DNA of 64,000 nt from Stenopsyche tienmushanensis. Taxonomy: Eukaryota; Arthropoda; Insecta; Trichoptera; Stenopsychidae. The DNA is taken from assembly GCA_008973525.1 (NCBI GenBank), contig WACJ01000273.1:124001-188000 (forward strand), in the 5' to 3' direction. The position numbers and the translations under genes were made by a program. How positions within the stretch are numbered: the first letter of the stretch is position 1; every line of letters starts with the position of its first letter. The notes beneath the pieces were generated by a model. It saw nothing but the letters and a program-made list of their open reading frames with translations, was not told where the DNA came from and did no database searches. Shown here one piece after another: positions 61,625 through 64,000 of this stretch.

Positions 61625-62480
61625 TGTATATTGAATTGGGTAGGTTCCTGGAGGAACAGCACGGTTCATCGAAGTCAGATCCTATCATAATGCCATCGGA
61701 TTGACTCTGCCCTCAATCCTCAGTTTCTATCTTCTCCTGTATGGTTACATCGAATCTTTGTGAACTCCCCATCCGATTGAACGGAGATTTGCTTCTTTCC
61801 AGATTACTCTGAGAGGGTTTTTAAAAATATGCAATTATCTTCTGGGTACTCTTATTACGGCAAACCATTGAAAATACCATATAGAAAATGTAATCGATTT
61901 TACAATCAAGACTCTTGTAATGCAAAAAGTATTAGAGTGTCTGTTTAAATGCTAAAATCCCCTGTTATCATACGGCCAATCTGTTGCAAGATAAGGTATA
62001 AATTGAGATTAAATCCGATTGTGCATGGTTTTAATAAAATCCAAATAAATAATATAAATAGGGAACGAAAGACGTCGGTTTGTATATAAGTTGGCTTGAT
62101 AATACCATAAAGGCCCCCTTACTACGCCGACGTTCTTCTTCCGCCTCGGTTGATTCAGATCTTCGGAAATCTTATCTTATTTGTGTCTTGCATCCGAATA
62201 CTTGGTAAATTATATTTCTCAGATGTTTATTCATAAGCCATCGTCAAAGTCAACCGGGGTCTTGGTCAATTTAATGCCGCGTATTAAATTGACCAGGGGG
62301 CCGATAAATAATTGCTCTGCGAGTCCTTCCACTCAATCAGTAATAATTCATCCTTTGAGTCGACAAATATTCAGACTTATCTTAATTTCTACAAATTATC
62401 CAGCAGCATGTTTAGCAGATAAAAAAATCTTCAAAAAAAAAAAAACGATATTGTCCATTGAAAGAAGATCAAATTCATAG
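61625..62480. other. Complex unique segments, no gene recognised
   Basis: 61640-61830 and 62080-62400 have balanced composition; the latter contains ggtcttggtcaatttaatgc and, 25 bp on, its near inverse, gcgtattaaattgaccaggg, which form a dyad (62259-62298). The frame at 62181-62480 has no recognisable domain. Confidence 0.3.
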
Positions 62481-62819
62481 TTTGTACGTATATGAAGCCA
62501 CTTAATACAATCACAGATCCTCATTTTTATTGGACATTATACGAATATAGCATGGAGTAGTTGTTGTGGATTGAGATAGAGCCTTCATGGACATTTCGCT
62601 TGTAAGAAAAAGACTAGCTGTATTTATTGGTCGGACATCGGCCATAAAATATGTACCGATCGGAAAATCTGCGGGCCAAATATAGAGCCGTACTGGACCG
62701 TTCTAATTAAATAATCATTCGATAATAGTATATAACAATTATTTTTTTAAAAAAAATGTGCACTATGATTTATAGATGATCTTTTGCTACAATAAAATCA
62801 TACTAGATATTACAATGCA

Positions 62820-63140
62820 CACACGATTTAAGGCTTATAAAGTGCTCAATTGGAGATAAATAATGTTTCTTCTCGATAATTTCTAGAAAAATATCCAAAA
62901 TCGAGAATTCTCATTTCTCGAGAAATTTTATAAATCAATCTTTATTTTGTAAAACAAATTTTATATGATTATTTTTGATACAAATACAATCGATTACATT
63001 TTTATTCAACATTTTTTAATAGTTCTAGCTAATAATTCACTTCGAAATATGGAAATATTTCGTAGTTTAATGGATTTTTTAACTAAAAAGAGAACAATGA
63101 TATTCGATTCTACTTTATATGGCATGTGATTTTCAAAGGA
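62820..63140. repeat. Copy of the TTTCTCGAGAAA repeat
   Basis: It contains aaaatcgagaattctcattt and ctcgagaaattttataaatc and ends in gatattcgattctactttat, as in 48200-48420. Confidence 0.5.
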
Positions 63141-63505
63141 TTCATCTGGAGCGACGGAAATAAAAAAAATGTCGGGAAATCGGGAATTTTGCGAGTTTTA
63201 ATCCGTGTCTCAGCCGACAGGAATTTTATCAGTCATATTGATGGTATTATACGAAAATGAAGGCTCTGTATTTGAATTGTATTTTTATCTTTTCTTAAAT
63301 AAATAAAATTATTTCGCTTTCAAGTTGTTTTTAATATTAAACAAATGGACTTATAAGTAATTTTTGATCAAATTTGTCAATGCAATTTTTTAAACAATTG
63401 AAAATCCCGATCCCGAGATCTCAGGACTGATTTCAGGATGGTCTAATGCAATCTCGAAATCCCGAGATCGAAATTTTGGCTCGGGATTGGATTCCCTATC
63501 GGCAT
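63140..63505 (+). mobile_element. hAT 3' end, second copy
   Basis: Closely matches 56175-56320 and 56495-56630 (gagcgacggaaata, then gtcgggaaatcgggaatttt, and the terminal ctcgggattggattcccta), with the transposase C-terminus deleted. Confidence 0.65.
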
Positions 63506-63572
63506 TGCTTCGCATTATGATTTTGCGAGCGTTCCTACGGAATACAAATGACTGATTGATGACATTTATTCT

Positions 63573-63953
63573 TTAACTTTTTAAGGAGTAAAATCGCATA
63601 TTTGCGATCGAATTCCAGTGATTAAGAAAGAGCATTGACGGAAAGAGTGTCTTGCACGCTGATTTCAGAGATTGTGAATGGAAAACAGAGTGTCTTGTGT
63701 ACATCGTACGATTGTATTGATCGATAACCCAAATTTATCAACTAATAATTACAACCCAAATTAATTGATTTCAGATGTATTGTTTATGTTTACGCGAAGG
63801 AATGTGCACATATTGTGTGCTATCATCAGTAATTATTTATTGACATACAAGCTTTATACACGCTGCGCGGTCCTGAGAGATAAATGGCGGACATATGGAT
63901 ATAGCGTCTACCTTTAAGTCATTTTAAAATTAATTCACTACTCAAAGGGTTAT
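63573..63953. mobile_element. TTAA MITE, about 380 bp
   Basis: The left end ttaactttttaaggagta and the right end actactcaaagggtta are imperfect inverted repeats with TTAA at the left and TTAT at the right. It matches 52997-53388 throughout. Confidence 0.7.
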
Positions 63954-64000
63954 TTATTAATAGAAATACACGCATCAAAATTTTCAAAATAAGATAAGAG

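Noticed and set aside
1..64000. CRISPR array, bacterial operon or prokaryotic signals
   Set aside because: No regularly spaced direct repeats were seen, and spliced genes show that the sequence is eukaryotic.

Overview
The window reads as nuclear DNA of an arthropod, most likely an insect. It is about 30% GC overall. Genes are split by short introns (about 55-200 bp) with plain GT/AG borders, and much of the rest is decayed DNA transposons (mariner, Tc1, hAT, TTAA-inserting MITEs) plus a few non-LTR retrotransposon fragments. I cannot name the species. All gene models were built by hand from exon translations and splice sites.

Three gene loci are well supported, all on the + strand. (1) 1918-6413 is a diacylglycerol O-acyltransferase 1 gene (DGAT1/midway type): ten exons are visible and the 5' exon(s) were not found. 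(2) 10593-12887 and 17693-22030 are two tandem, diverged calpain cysteine protease genes with matching intron positions. The downstream copy has the classical layout (protease core, C2-like domain III, penta-EF-hand). The upstream copy stops at the end of domain III. Each carries one single-base frameshift at a different place, shown by comparing homologous exon lengths. (3) 37385-38335 is an intronless large Maf bZIP transcription factor (traffic jam / MafA-MafB type) in an abrupt GC-rich island.

Between the calpains lies a clear nested insertion: a hAT element (14611-16333) with a perfect 8-bp target duplication inside an R1-like LINE fragment, followed by a mariner fragment. From 22 to 36 kb the window is mostly dispersed repeats: a TTAA-flanked element with a perfect terminal repeat, several copies of an unnamed repeat family, and fragments of two mariner-like families. 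After Maf (38.4-64 kb) no conventional gene was found. That desert holds a 68-nt hairpin of pre-microRNA size just downstream of Maf, more transposons (best preserved: a mariner at 60028-61287 with terminal repeats and a decayed DD34D transposase), and several islands of higher GC, non-repetitive sequence that could be regulatory DNA of the Maf gene.

The loci have no obvious joint pathway: lipid storage (DGAT1), regulated proteolysis (calpains) and developmental transcription (Maf).
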